Assembly (NCBI GenBank): GCA_937926105.1
Contig: CALANS010000210.1
Span: forward strand, 196,951-260,950
Direction of reading: 5' to 3'
Source: an uncultured Actinomycetes bacterium
GTDB lineage: Bacteria > Actinomycetota > Actinomycetes > Mycobacteriales > Nakamurellaceae
Length of the DNA stretch: 64,000 nt
Shown here one piece after another: positions 44,513-53,175 of this stretch (positions within the stretch are counted from its first letter, which is position 1; each line of letters opens with the position of its first letter). Below the pieces are notes generated by a model. It worked only from the letters and a program-made list of their open reading frames with translations. It ran no database searches and was not told the origin of the DNA. Made by a program: the position numbers and the translations under genes.

Positions 44513-46012
44513 TCAGGTCCCGATCAGGGCCCGGTACAGCCTCTCGAACCGGTCCGCCAGCGTGGCGTAGTGCTGGGCGTGCTCATGACGCGGCGCCCGC
44601 GCCGGCCCCAGGGTCGGGGCGATGCGCGCCTGGCCCGGCGCGAGCGTGTCCAGCGCCAGCAGCGCGGTGCCGCGCAGCGTGACCCGCTTGTCCGTCACCA
44701 GGATGACCGGCACCTGTAGCGCGTCGGCCAGCACCGCGCCGAACTCCGGCAGGTCGGCCAGCACCCGGCCGCTGGCGTGGATCCGCGCCGGGCCGCCCGT
44801 CGCGGACTCCCGTGGATGGCCCGTCACCTCTGCCAGCTGCTCGGCGATCCGCCGGTAGGTGATCGCCACCCCCTCCAGCGCGGCCCGTGCCAGCGCCGCG
44901 CCGGTGGTCGCGGTGGTCACGTCGCCCCACACGGCGCGAGCCCGGGAGGCCCAGCCGGTGGAGCGCTCTCCGGTGAGGAACGGCAGCAGCACCGGGGTAC
45001 CGGGATCGGGCTCCAGCGCGGCGATCTCGCCGAGCGAGCGGCCGCCCAGGGCGATGGTCTCCGACAGCCAGCTCGTCACCCGCCCGACGTCGTTGACGGC
45101 ACCGCCCAGTAGGCACCGACCGGCGTCAACCCGGTAGCACCACAGCCCCGACGGCACCGTGTCCGGAATCCCCGTCACCAGTACTCGCAGTGCCCCGCTG
45201 GTCGCCGCGGACAGCGCCACCGTCGATCCGTTCGCCGCCCCCGCGCCGATGTTGCTGGCCAGCCCGTCGGTGATCACGCCGAACCAGCGGGCGTCGGCCA
45301 GCAGCGGCCACCGGCGGGCCACCGCATCCCGCGCGGCACCGGCCGGCCGATAGGGCCCGTCCGGGTCGGTGATCGTCGAGAACCGGTCGGTGCCCACCCC
45401 GGCCAGCGCCAGCAACTCGGCATCCCACGCGCCCGTGCGCCGGTCCAGCATGCCGGTCCACGCCGCGGTGGAGGTGCCGACCGCAGCCGTGCCCACCAGG
45501 CGCAGATGGATGTACTCACCGAGCGACACCCAGCGGTGCACCCGGCGCGTCACCTCCGGCGCCGTCTCGGCCAGCCAGCGCAACCGGGCGGTCAGGTAGC
45601 TGGTGTGCAGGCGGCAGCCGGTGCGTTGCTGCACGGCGGCCTCCCCGGCCGGTCCCAGCTCCGCCCGCAGCGCGTCCAGCTGCGGGGCACACCGGCCGTC
45701 GGCGTAGGTGAAACACGGTGTCAGCGATTGCTGATCGGCGTCCACCCCCACCAGCGACGAGGCGAAGGTGTCCAGCGCGACCCCGCCGATCGGTGACGAG
45801 GCCCTCGCGCAGAGCTCGTCGATCACGGCGGACACCTCGTCGGCCACCGCATCGGGGTCGATCACCGAGGTGCCGTCACCGGCGGTGCGGAACCGGTGTT
45901 CGCGCTTGGCCCGGTGGGCCACCGGAGCGCCGGAGGCGTCGAACAGGTTGCCGCGGGTCGCGGTGGAGCCGACGTCGACGGCCAGCACGGCCGCCGGGGA
46001 TCTCCTGCTCAT
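44513..46012 (-). CDS. FGGY-family carbohydrate kinase, gluconokinase-like
   Basis: Cytosolic sugar kinase of 499 residues. The N-terminal ATPase-fold motif is LAVDVGSTATRGNLFD. GGVALDTFASSLVGVD and SLGEYIHLRLVGT follow; the catalytic Asp is probably in ITDGLASNIGAGA. The C-terminal half has LLPFLTGERSTGW, ALEGVAITYRRIAEQL and the nucleotide-binding ARIHASGRVLADLPEFGAVLADAL. The neighbouring gluconate:proton symporter (22 bases upstream, same strand) supports gluconate or a related aldonate as substrate, phosphorylated for the pentose phosphate route. Start ATG 46012. Confidence 0.85.
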   Translation of the reverse strand: MSRRSPAAVLAVDVGSTATRGNLFDASGAPVAHRAKREHRFRTAGDGTSVIDPDAVADEVSAVIDELCARASSPIGGVALDTFASSLVGVDADQQSLTPCFTYADGRCAPQLDALRAELGPAGEAAVQQRTGCRLHTSYLTARLRWLAETAPEVTRRVHRWVSLGEYIHLRLVGTAAVGTSTAAWTGMLDRRTGAWDAELLALAGVGTDRFSTITDPDGPYRPAGAARDAVARRWPLLADARWFGVITDGLASNIGAGAANGSTVALSAATSGALRVLVTGIPDTVPSGLWCYRVDAGRCLLGGAVNDVGRVTSWLSETIALGGRSLGEIAALEPDPGTPVLLPFLTGERSTGWASRARAVWGDVTTATTGAALARAALEGVAITYRRIAEQLAEVTGHPRESATGGPARIHASGRVLADLPEFGAVLADALQVPVILVTDKRVTLRGTALLALDTLAPGQARIAPTLGPARAPRHEHAQHYATLADRFERLYRALIGT

Positions 46013-46034
46013 CGCTGTTTGGTTGCCAGACCAG

Positions 46035-47603
46035 CTACAACAGCACCGACAGCAGCAGCACCACCAACAGACCGAGCACCGAGATGATGGTCTCCATCAC
46101 CGACCAGGTCTTGATGGTCTGCCCCACGGTGAGCCCGAAGTACTCCTTGACCAGCCAGAACCCGGCATCGTTGACGTGCGAGAAGAACAACGACCCGGCC
46201 CCGATGGCCAGTACCAGCAGCGCCAGATGGGCGGGCGAGAGGCCCACGGCGAGCTCGGACACGATGCCCGCGGCGGTGACGGTGGCGACCGTGGCCGAGC
46301 CCGTCGCGAGCCGGATGAGCACGGCCACGATCCAGCCCAGCACCAGCACCGACAGGTTGGCCGACACCGCGATCTTGGCAATCGCGTCGCCGGTGCCTCC
46401 ATCCACCAGCACCTGCTTGAATCCGCCGCCGGCGCCGACGATCAGCAGCACACCGACGATCGGCAGCAGGCTCTCGCCGATCTTCTTCCCCAGCGTCGGC
46501 AGGGAGAAGCCGACCCTAGTTCCGAAGGTGACCATGGCCAGCAGCACCGCGACCAGCAGCGCCACCACCGGGTCGCCGACGAACTGCAGTACGTCGTAGC
46601 CGGGTGCCGCCTGCGACATCCAGATGTCCGAGGCGGCCTTGATCAGCATCAGCACGACCGGCGACAGGATCGTGGTGAGCGTCCAGCCGAAGCTCGGCGT
46701 GCGGGTGGCGTTCGGGTCCTGTGCCCCGGCCGGCTCCACGTCGCCGGCCGATTCGGTGCCCGATTCGGTGCCCGATTCGGTGCCTGATTCGGTGCCTGAT
46801 TCGGTGCCTGATTCGGTGCCTGATTTGGTGCTGTCGGGCCCCGCGCCGCCCGCCTCGGCCGACCGCGATCCGCCGGTGACGGCGAGCGCGGCCCCGCCGG
46901 CACCGACCGGCACCATGCGCGCCGCCATCCGGGCGAACACCGGGCCGGCCACGATCACGCACGGCACCGCCACCACCAGGCCGAGCGCCAGGGTGATGCC
47001 GACATTGGCGTGCAGCGAGCCGATGGCCGCCAGCGGGCCGGGGTGTGGCGGGATGAAGCCGTGCAGCACCGACAGTCCGGCCAGCGCCGGGATGCCCAAC
47101 CGCATGGCCCGGCTGCCCGACCGGCGCACCGCCAGCATCACCACCGGAATCAGCAGCACCAGCCCGATCTCGAAGAACATCGGGATACCGATGATGCCGG
47201 CGATCAGCGCCATCTTCCACGGCAGCGTGGCGGATTTGCCACGCAGCAGGGTAGCGACCACCCGGTCCGCGCCGCCTGAGTCGGCGAGCAGTTTGCCCAG
47301 CATCGCGCCCAGCGCGATCAGCACCCCGACGTAGCCCAGCACGCTGCCGACGCCCGCCTCGTAGGACTTGGTGACGTCGCCGGTGGCGATGCCCGAGGCG
47401 ATGCCGACGAACAGCGCCCCGATGGTCAGGGCCAGGAAGGCGTGCAGCTTCAGCCAGACGATGAGCAGCACGATGATGGCGATCCCCACGGCGGCCACGA
47501 TCAGCACCTGGGTGTCGTGGCCGTTCCACGGCTTGTCGATGTCGCTGTTGGGCGCGGCAGCGACCGCATGTGCCGCCCGCACGGCGGCCGAAGCGAGTGT
47601 CAT
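46035..47603 (-). CDS. Gluconate:H+ symporter (GntP family)
   Basis: Inner-membrane permease of 522 residues with about 12 helices. Family blocks are WLKLHAFLALTIGALFVGIASG, GFGSVLGYVGVLIALGAMLG-type segment, GIPMFFEIGLVLLIPVVMLA, LHGFIPPHPGPLAAIGSLHANVG and the C-terminal LFFSHVNDAGFWLVKEYFGLTVGQTIKTWSVMETI. The central cytoplasmic loop is expanded by a GTES tetrapeptide repeat encoded by a 12-bp array, which normal GntP proteins lack. ATG 47603 is the best start for the topology, although the ribosome site is weak. A longer frame to 47702 is not hydrophobic. It precedes the gluconokinase-like gene. Confidence 0.9.
   Translation of the reverse strand: MTLASAAVRAAHAVAAAPNSDIDKPWNGHDTQVLIVAAVGIAIIVLLIVWLKLHAFLALTIGALFVGIASGIATGDVTKSYEAGVGSVLGYVGVLIALGAMLGKLLADSGGADRVVATLLRGKSATLPWKMALIAGIIGIPMFFEIGLVLLIPVVMLAVRRSGSRAMRLGIPALAGLSVLHGFIPPHPGPLAAIGSLHANVGITLALGLVVAVPCVIVAGPVFARMAARMVPVGAGGAALAVTGGSRSAEAGGAGPDSTKSGTESGTESGTESGTESGTESGTESAGDVEPAGAQDPNATRTPSFGWTLTTILSPVVLMLIKAASDIWMSQAAPGYDVLQFVGDPVVALLVAVLLAMVTFGTRVGFSLPTLGKKIGESLLPIVGVLLIVGAGGGFKQVLVDGGTGDAIAKIAVSANLSVLVLGWIVAVLIRLATGSATVATVTAAGIVSELAVGLSPAHLALLVLAIGAGSLFFSHVNDAGFWLVKEYFGLTVGQTIKTWSVMETIISVLGLLVVLLLSVLL
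46750..46833. repeat. 12-bp tandem repeat (seven units) in the GntP gene
   Basis: GATTCGGTGCC(C/T) is repeated from 46750 in steps of 12: two units ending in C, four ending in T, and a seventh degenerate unit (GATTTGGTGCTG). On the coding strand this gives consecutive Gly-Thr-Glu-Ser units in the central loop. The array keeps frame and its near-identity suggests recent expansion. Confidence 0.9.
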
Positions 47604-47778
47604 GGCGGGACTGTAGGCCGGTAGCGGTTCGGTCGCACGCTGTGACGAAGACGGCGCGGCGGCGGACACCGAGACGCCGGGTCGACAGAGCCGATCGAGC
47701 ACGATTCGAGAAGCGCCGGCGGCGACGGCCGACCTAGCCTTTCGGTGTCAGTGTAGGGAGAGTCAAAGGAGCGATGAG

Positions 47779-48222
47779 ATGGCCGGAACAACGACCCGAT
47801 CCGGAGGGTTCTCCGCCGAGGAGCGGGCGGCGATGAAACAGCGCGCCGCCGAGCTGCGTGCCGAGGGCAAGTCCGGGGCCAAGAAGGCCGACGGGCTACA
47901 GGATGTGCTGGACGCCATCGAGAAGATGTCGCCGGTCGACCGTGCGCTCGCCGAGCGCGTGCACGCCACGATCACGCAGGCGGCACCCGGCCTGTCGGCC
48001 AAGACCTGGTACGGGATGCCCGCCTACGCCGACGCGGAGGGCAAGATCGTGGTCTGCTTCAAGAACGCCGGGAAGTTCGGCACCCGCTACTCGACCCTGG
48101 AGTTCCAGTACGCGGCGCACCTGGACGACGGCGACTTCTGGCCGGTGGGATTCGCGGTGCTGGCCTGGACTCCGGCCGTGCAGCGCAGGGTGGTCGAGTT
48201 GGTGACCGCGGCGGTGTCGTAG
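47779..48222 (+). CDS. DUF1801-family small protein
   Basis: Cytosolic protein of 147 residues with the DUF1801/YdhG fold (about 60-140): KTWYGMPAYADAEGKIVVCFKNAGKFGTRYSTLEFQ and a C-terminal VQRRVVELV helix. The first 45 residues are charged and helical (EERAAMKQRAAELRAEGKSGAKKADG). Relatives are named iron chaperones by homology to frataxin-like YdhG, which is not proven. An AAAGGAG lies seven bases before ATG 47779, a strong site. Monocistronic, convergent with the DinB gene seven bases later. Confidence 0.85.
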   Translation: MAGTTTRSGGFSAEERAAMKQRAAELRAEGKSGAKKADGLQDVLDAIEKMSPVDRALAERVHATITQAAPGLSAKTWYGMPAYADAEGKIVVCFKNAGKFGTRYSTLEFQYAAHLDDGDFWPVGFAVLAWTPAVQRRVVELVTAAVS

Positions 48223-48228
48223 CCGATC

Positions 48229-48777
48229 TCACTCGCCGGTCCGGCCGTCGATCGCCTCGCGCAGGAGGTCGGCGTGGCCGTTGTGCCTGGCGTACTCCTC
48301 GATCATGTGCACCAGGATCCAGCGCAGGCTGTACCGCCCGGCACCGTCTCTGCTTTCGACGCGCGAGGTGGCGTCCAGCCCGTGCGGGCCGCGTAGCGCC
48401 TCGTCGATGACGGCGTCCGCACGTCGGCCGGCCTCGTCGAAGACGGCCCATATCTGCTCGGGCGGGAAATCGTGCGCGATGTGCCACTCCCAGTCCCGGT
48501 CGGCCTCCCAGTCGACGACGTCGAACGGCGGCATCGCCTCGCCGCCGCGGAAGATCTCCTCGAACCAATACGACTCGACGAGCGCGAGGTGCAGCATCAT
48601 GCCGCCCAGCGTCATGGTCGATGGGGCCAGCGGATGCGCCAGCTGGTCGCCGGTCAGGTCCGAGCACTTCCAGCGGAACGTGTCCCGATGAAAGTCCAGA
48701 AACGCCCGCAGGGTCGTCGCCTCGTCGCCGCGCAGCGGTGGATCGGCGCGGTCGTCGGGACCGAAGCGGGTCGTCAT
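48229..48777 (-). CDS. DinB/DUF664-family protein
   Basis: Four-helix-bundle protein of 182 residues, DUF664 branch of the DinB superfamily. In actinobacteria this fold includes mycothiol-dependent transferases and maleylpyruvate isomerase-like enzymes. Conserved blocks are TMTLGGMMLHLALVESYWFEEIF (metal His H63), WEWHIAHDFP and LRWILVHMIEEYARHNGHADLLREAIDG (H165 and H168), giving the nickel/zinc-type His triad. Specific reaction unknown. Start ATG 48777. The eccC stop is 11 bases upstream on the same strand. Confidence 0.9.
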   Translation of the reverse strand: MTTRFGPDDRADPPLRGDEATTLRAFLDFHRDTFRWKCSDLTGDQLAHPLAPSTMTLGGMMLHLALVESYWFEEIFRGGEAMPPFDVVDWEADRDWEWHIAHDFPPEQIWAVFDEAGRRADAVIDEALRGPHGLDATSRVESRDGAGRYSLRWILVHMIEEYARHNGHADLLREAIDGRTGE

Positions 48778-48788
48778 CGACTCGGACC

Positions 48789-51700
48789 CTATCCCGGTGT
48801 GCCCAGCGGGTCGGGCAGGTAGGCCAGCTGGATCAGCATCGGCTTGCGGCCGCGGCGTACCAGGTTGCCCCGGCCCGGCGGCTGCACCGCCAGCGACACC
48901 CCCGGGAACAGCGCGCCCTCCTGCCGGTCACCGGACAGCAGCAGCCCGGTGGCGCCGACCTCCCGCATCCGCTGGGGCACCGGCTCGTACATCGCCCGCC
49001 CGGCGCCGCCGGATCGTCGGCAGACCACCATGTGAAAGCCGAGGTCCCGGGCCTGGGGCAAGAACTCGACGAACGGGGCGAGCGGGCCTGGGCCGGCCGG
49101 CGAGAGTAGATCGAAATCGTCGGCCAGCACCACGATCTCCGGGCCGGACCACCAGGAGCGGGCGCGCAGCTGCGCGGCGGTGACGTCGTCCGGGGGCAGC
49201 CGGGCCTGCAGTTCGCCGGCCACGGCCCCGGCCATGCCGGAGGCCATCGCGGCCGTGCCGGCGTAGGCGCCCAGGTAGTCCTCCGGCACCACGTCCAGCA
49301 GGGTGCGGCGCACGTCGAAGACGGCGAACACGACCTCGTCGTCGGTCAGCCGGCCGACCAGGTCCTGCACCAGCAGCCGCAGCAGGGAGGTCTTGCCGGT
49401 CTCCGCGTCGCCGATCACCAGCAGGTGCGGCTCGCCGCCGAACACGTCCAGCGTCACCGGGCGCAGCTCGGTCTCGTCGACGCCGATCACGATGCCGTGC
49501 CTCTTGTCGGCGGCGGTCGCCCGGATCGGGGTGGACGACGCGGCCGCGGCCGTCAGGTCGGCATAGTGCACCAGGGTGGGCAGCATCCGGATCGGTGGAA
49601 CGGGGTCGCCGTCCCAGGCCGTCGCGATCCGGCGCACCAGGCGCTCGGTGGGACCCTCGTCACCGCGCTTGCCTTCTGCTCCGTGAGGCGGAGCAGAACG
49701 CAAGCCAGAGGACGAAGGGGCTGGCGATGCCGAGGCCAGGACGTCCGGTGCCCCGTCACCGCCCGCCCCGTCACCGTCGTCACCGGCCTCATCCGCCAGC
49801 TCTGGCAGCGCCACCTGCACCTGCAGCCCGCCCTCCACCAGCGCCCGGCCGGGATTGTCGGCGCGCAGGTTCTCGGCGGCCTTTCGGCTGATCGACGAGT
49901 CGACCGGATCGTTGATGCGCAGCTCGATCTTGGTACCGATGGCCGCCTGCAGCTGGGTGCGGACGTCCGCCCACCGTCCGCAGGTCAGCACCAGGTGGAT
50001 GCCATAGCCGGGGCCGCGGGTTCCCAGGTCCTGCACGATCTCGGCCAGGTCGTCGAAGTCGCTGCGCAGCACCGGATAGTTGTCGATTACCAGGAAGAGG
50101 TCCGCCACCGGCAGCTGCTGCAGCCGCCCGGCCCGCCAGCGCTCCCGCATCGCCTCCACCGAGTCGACGCCCAGCTGCGAGAACAGCTGCTCCCGCTCGG
50201 CCAGCGCGGTCGCCACCTCCGCGACGGTGCGCCGCACCCGGTCGGCGTCCAACCGCGGCGCCACCCCGGCCACATGCGGCAGCCCGTCCAGCACCCGCAG
50301 CGACCCGCCGCCCAGATCCAGGCAGTAGAACGACACCTCGCCCGGGATGTGGCCCAGCGCCAGCGACAGCAGCAGCGTCCGCAGCAGGGTCGATTTGCCG
50401 GACTGCGGCGCGCCCAGGATCACCAGGTGCCCGCCGGAGGCGGCGGTGTCCAGCACCATCGGCTCCTGGCGCTGCTCGGCCGGCTTGTCCAGGATGCCGA
50501 TGGCCGCCTTCAGCCGCCCACCCGGCCCGGCCGCGTGCAGGCCGAGCACCGGATCGGCGGACACCGGCCCGGCCACCGCGTCCAGCGCCAGCGAGGTCGG
50601 CAGCGGCGGCAGCCAGATCTGCGCCGTGCGCGTGCCGGCGGCGGCCAACTGCCGCACCGCGACGTCCAGCACGGTCGGCGCCAAGGCCTCCGCATCGTCC
50701 TCGTCGGAACCCGGTTCGGAAGGGTTCGGATCTCGCGCGGCGGCCCGCTCACCGGCCAGTCGCGCCAGGTAGTCGGCCATGTCGTTGAACAGCCCGAACG
50801 GCGCCGCCACCGGATCGGCGTCCGCCACCGTCTGTCCCGTCACCGGCGGTCGGTAACTGCCCGATACGTAGCCGGCCTTGAACCGCTCGAACACCGTCGT
50901 GTCGACCTTCAGATAGCCCGACCCCGGGATCGGTGGCAACTCGTAGGCGTCCGGCACGCCGAGCACCGCCCGGGACTCCTGCGCGTTGAAGGTGCGTAAC
51001 CCCAGCCGGTAGGACAGGTACGACTCCAGCCCGCGCAGCCTGCCCTCCTCCAGCCGCTGCGAGGCCAGCATCAGGTGCACCCCGATGGACCGGCCGATCC
51101 GGCCGATCGCCAGGAACAGCTCGATGAAGTCCGGCTTGGCCGTCAGCAGCTCGCCGAACTCGTCGATCACCACGAACAGGTTCGGCAACGGCGCCGTGCA
51201 GGCAGCATCTCCGGCTTCGCGGCGCCGGTTGTACTCGGTGATGTTCGGCAGGTTGCCGGCGTCGGCGAGCAGCTGCTGGCGGCGCTTCATCTCGCCGAAC
51301 AGGGCGTCGTGCAGCCGATCCACCAGGCCGGTGTCGTCGGACAGGTTGGAGATCATCGCCGCGCAGTGCGGCAGGTCCTCCAGCCCGGCGAAGGTGGCGC
51401 CGCCCTTGTAGTCCACCAGCACCAGGGCGAGCCGCTCCGGCGGATGCGAGATCGCCATGGTCAGCACGATGGTGCGCAGCACCTCGGACTTGCCGGACCC
51501 GGTCGCGCCGACGCACAACCCGTGCGGGCCCATCCCGCCGAGCGCGTTCTCCTTGATGTCCAGGTACACCTTCTGCCCCGAGGTGCCCAGCCCGAACGGA
51601 ACCCGCAGAAAGTCAACCATCGCGCGCGGCTGCCACGTCTGCGCCGGGTCGAAGTCCGCCGCGTCGGCCACCCCGACCAGGTCCGACAGGTCCAGCGTGG

Positions 51701-53048
51701 ACTCCAGCGGGGCAGCGGCGGCGGCCTCCTCCACCAGCCGCACCGCGGTCAGCTCCCGGACCAGGCCGTCCAGCGTGGCCGGGTCGATGACATCGGGGGT
51801 GCCATCGGTTGCACCGGCGGCGCGGCGTGCGGCGGCGGCCCGGTCGGCCGCGTCGCTGGAGGCCGCGCCCGCTTCATCGGGTACCGGGCGCAGATCGGTG
51901 ACGGCGATCTGGGGTGCGCCGTCGTCGCCCTGGATGAGACCGACCCGGACGTCCACCCGCTCACCTTCGGCGGCGACGTCGGGCACCAGCGTGATGGTGT
52001 GCACGCCGATCTGAGCGGGGGTCAGCTCCCGGGGCAGCCCGGCCAGCGGATCCAGCCGTTCGCCGGCAGCGGCGTCGATGACGATCACGATCGCGGGGCC
52101 GAACACGGATGGGTCGACCGCGCCGAGCCGGGTGGCCCTGGTGGCCTCGCCGACCCGCCGGGTGATTTCCGTGTCCAGCAGGGTGTGCAGCGCTTCGGCG
52201 CTGTCGGCGATCAGCCGGCGGGGAGCGGTGCCGTCCATCTCGTCGGGGCTCAGGGCGTGCGGCATCCACTTGAGCCAGTCCAGCCAGCGGGCGGACCGGC
52301 GCGGCGCGTAGGCGACGAGGGTCACCTCTTCGGGCCCGTGCAGCGTGACCAGCTGGGCGAGCGCTGCGGTCACCGTGCTGCGGGCGGGCACGATCGGTCC
52401 GACCACCGATACCCGGCCGGAGATCGGCAGGCCCACCGGCATGCCGGCGACCATGCGGGAGCGCTCGGTGATCCGGTGCACGCCTGCGGCGATGACGACG
52501 TCGGGTTCGGCCAGCGGGTCGCGAGCAGCCGTGGCGGCGACTCGCTGCCACAGCGGTGACGAGCCCAGCCCGATGCGCACCGTCAGGAAGTCGGGGTCGT
52601 GCGGGCGGCGCTCCCAGATGCGCAGCGGGTCGCGGGCCACCTCGGCGAGCAGGTCCGGGTCCGGGTGGTGGTGCAGCGCGATCAGGCGCTGGGTGGCGGC
52701 CGAGTCGCGCAGCTCGTCGCGTACCCGATCCAGGTACTCCAGGTAGCGGCGGCGCAGGTCGGCGGCGCGCTTGGACGATCCGGTGCGCTGCGCGATGAAC
52801 ATCACGATGGCGCCGACGACAGTGACGGCGAGCATCATGCCGCCGGCGATCAGCATCACCGGGTTGCGGTTGGCGACGATCATCACCAGCGATCCGGCGC
52901 CGCCCAGGATCGGCATCAGGATCTGCATGACGCCCTGCAGCCCGGCGGACGCGTCGGGCAGGCCGGGCGGGGCGATGAGGTCGACGGGGCTCAGATCGGG
53001 GTCCGGTGGGCGAGTGCGGGCCGGCCGGTGGATCAGCTGCTGCGCCAT
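48789..53048 (-). CDS. eccC: Type VII (ESX) secretion ATPase EccC, fused EccCa-EccCb
   Basis: Membrane-bound motor of an ESX/type VII secretion system, 1419 residues in one chain. Two N-terminal helices (about 38-85) precede a long linker and three FtsK/SpoIIIE-type ATPase domains. Walker A motifs are GATGSGKSEV (near 516), GAPQSGKSTL (near 881) and GDAETGKTSL (near 1214). Domain 1 also has VLVDYKGGATFAGLEDLPH and LFVVIDEFGELL. Domain 2 has DLFLVIDNYPVL. Domain 3 has VVLADDFDLL. No EsxA/B, EccB, EccD, EccE or mycosin gene is next to it in this window. ATG 53048 is preferred over GTG 53054. Confidence 0.93.
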   Translation of the reverse strand: MAQQLIHRPARTRPPDPDLSPVDLIAPPGLPDASAGLQGVMQILMPILGGAGSLVMIVANRNPVMLIAGGMMLAVTVVGAIVMFIAQRTGSSKRAADLRRRYLEYLDRVRDELRDSAATQRLIALHHHPDPDLLAEVARDPLRIWERRPHDPDFLTVRIGLGSSPLWQRVAATAARDPLAEPDVVIAAGVHRITERSRMVAGMPVGLPISGRVSVVGPIVPARSTVTAALAQLVTLHGPEEVTLVAYAPRRSARWLDWLKWMPHALSPDEMDGTAPRRLIADSAEALHTLLDTEITRRVGEATRATRLGAVDPSVFGPAIVIVIDAAAGERLDPLAGLPRELTPAQIGVHTITLVPDVAAEGERVDVRVGLIQGDDGAPQIAVTDLRPVPDEAGAASSDAADRAAAARRAAGATDGTPDVIDPATLDGLVRELTAVRLVEEAAAAAPLESTLDLSDLVGVADAADFDPAQTWQPRAMVDFLRVPFGLGTSGQKVYLDIKENALGGMGPHGLCVGATGSGKSEVLRTIVLTMAISHPPERLALVLVDYKGGATFAGLEDLPHCAAMISNLSDDTGLVDRLHDALFGEMKRRQQLLADAGNLPNITEYNRRREAGDAACTAPLPNLFVVIDEFGELLTAKPDFIELFLAIGRIGRSIGVHLMLASQRLEEGRLRGLESYLSYRLGLRTFNAQESRAVLGVPDAYELPPIPGSGYLKVDTTVFERFKAGYVSGSYRPPVTGQTVADADPVAAPFGLFNDMADYLARLAGERAAARDPNPSEPGSDEDDAEALAPTVLDVAVRQLAAAGTRTAQIWLPPLPTSLALDAVAGPVSADPVLGLHAAGPGGRLKAAIGILDKPAEQRQEPMVLDTAASGGHLVILGAPQSGKSTLLRTLLLSLALGHIPGEVSFYCLDLGGGSLRVLDGLPHVAGVAPRLDADRVRRTVAEVATALAEREQLFSQLGVDSVEAMRERWRAGRLQQLPVADLFLVIDNYPVLRSDFDDLAEIVQDLGTRGPGYGIHLVLTCGRWADVRTQLQAAIGTKIELRINDPVDSSISRKAAENLRADNPGRALVEGGLQVQVALPELADEAGDDGDGAGGDGAPDVLASASPAPSSSGLRSAPPHGAEGKRGDEGPTERLVRRIATAWDGDPVPPIRMLPTLVHYADLTAAAASSTPIRATAADKRHGIVIGVDETELRPVTLDVFGGEPHLLVIGDAETGKTSLLRLLVQDLVGRLTDDEVVFAVFDVRRTLLDVVPEDYLGAYAGTAAMASGMAGAVAGELQARLPPDDVTAAQLRARSWWSGPEIVVLADDFDLLSPAGPGPLAPFVEFLPQARDLGFHMVVCRRSGGAGRAMYEPVPQRMREVGATGLLLSGDRQEGALFPGVSLAVQPPGRGNLVRRGRKPMLIQLAYLPDPLGTPG

Positions 53049-53175
53049 GACCACCCCCGTTGGTGCTCGTCGTACCGTCCCGTCCCGATGCCGCGCTCAG
53101 CGTACGACCGCCGACGCAGGGCAGCCGGGGATCGACGAAGCGACGGTGGACAAGCGCGCCCGGGGCGTCGTTCGA

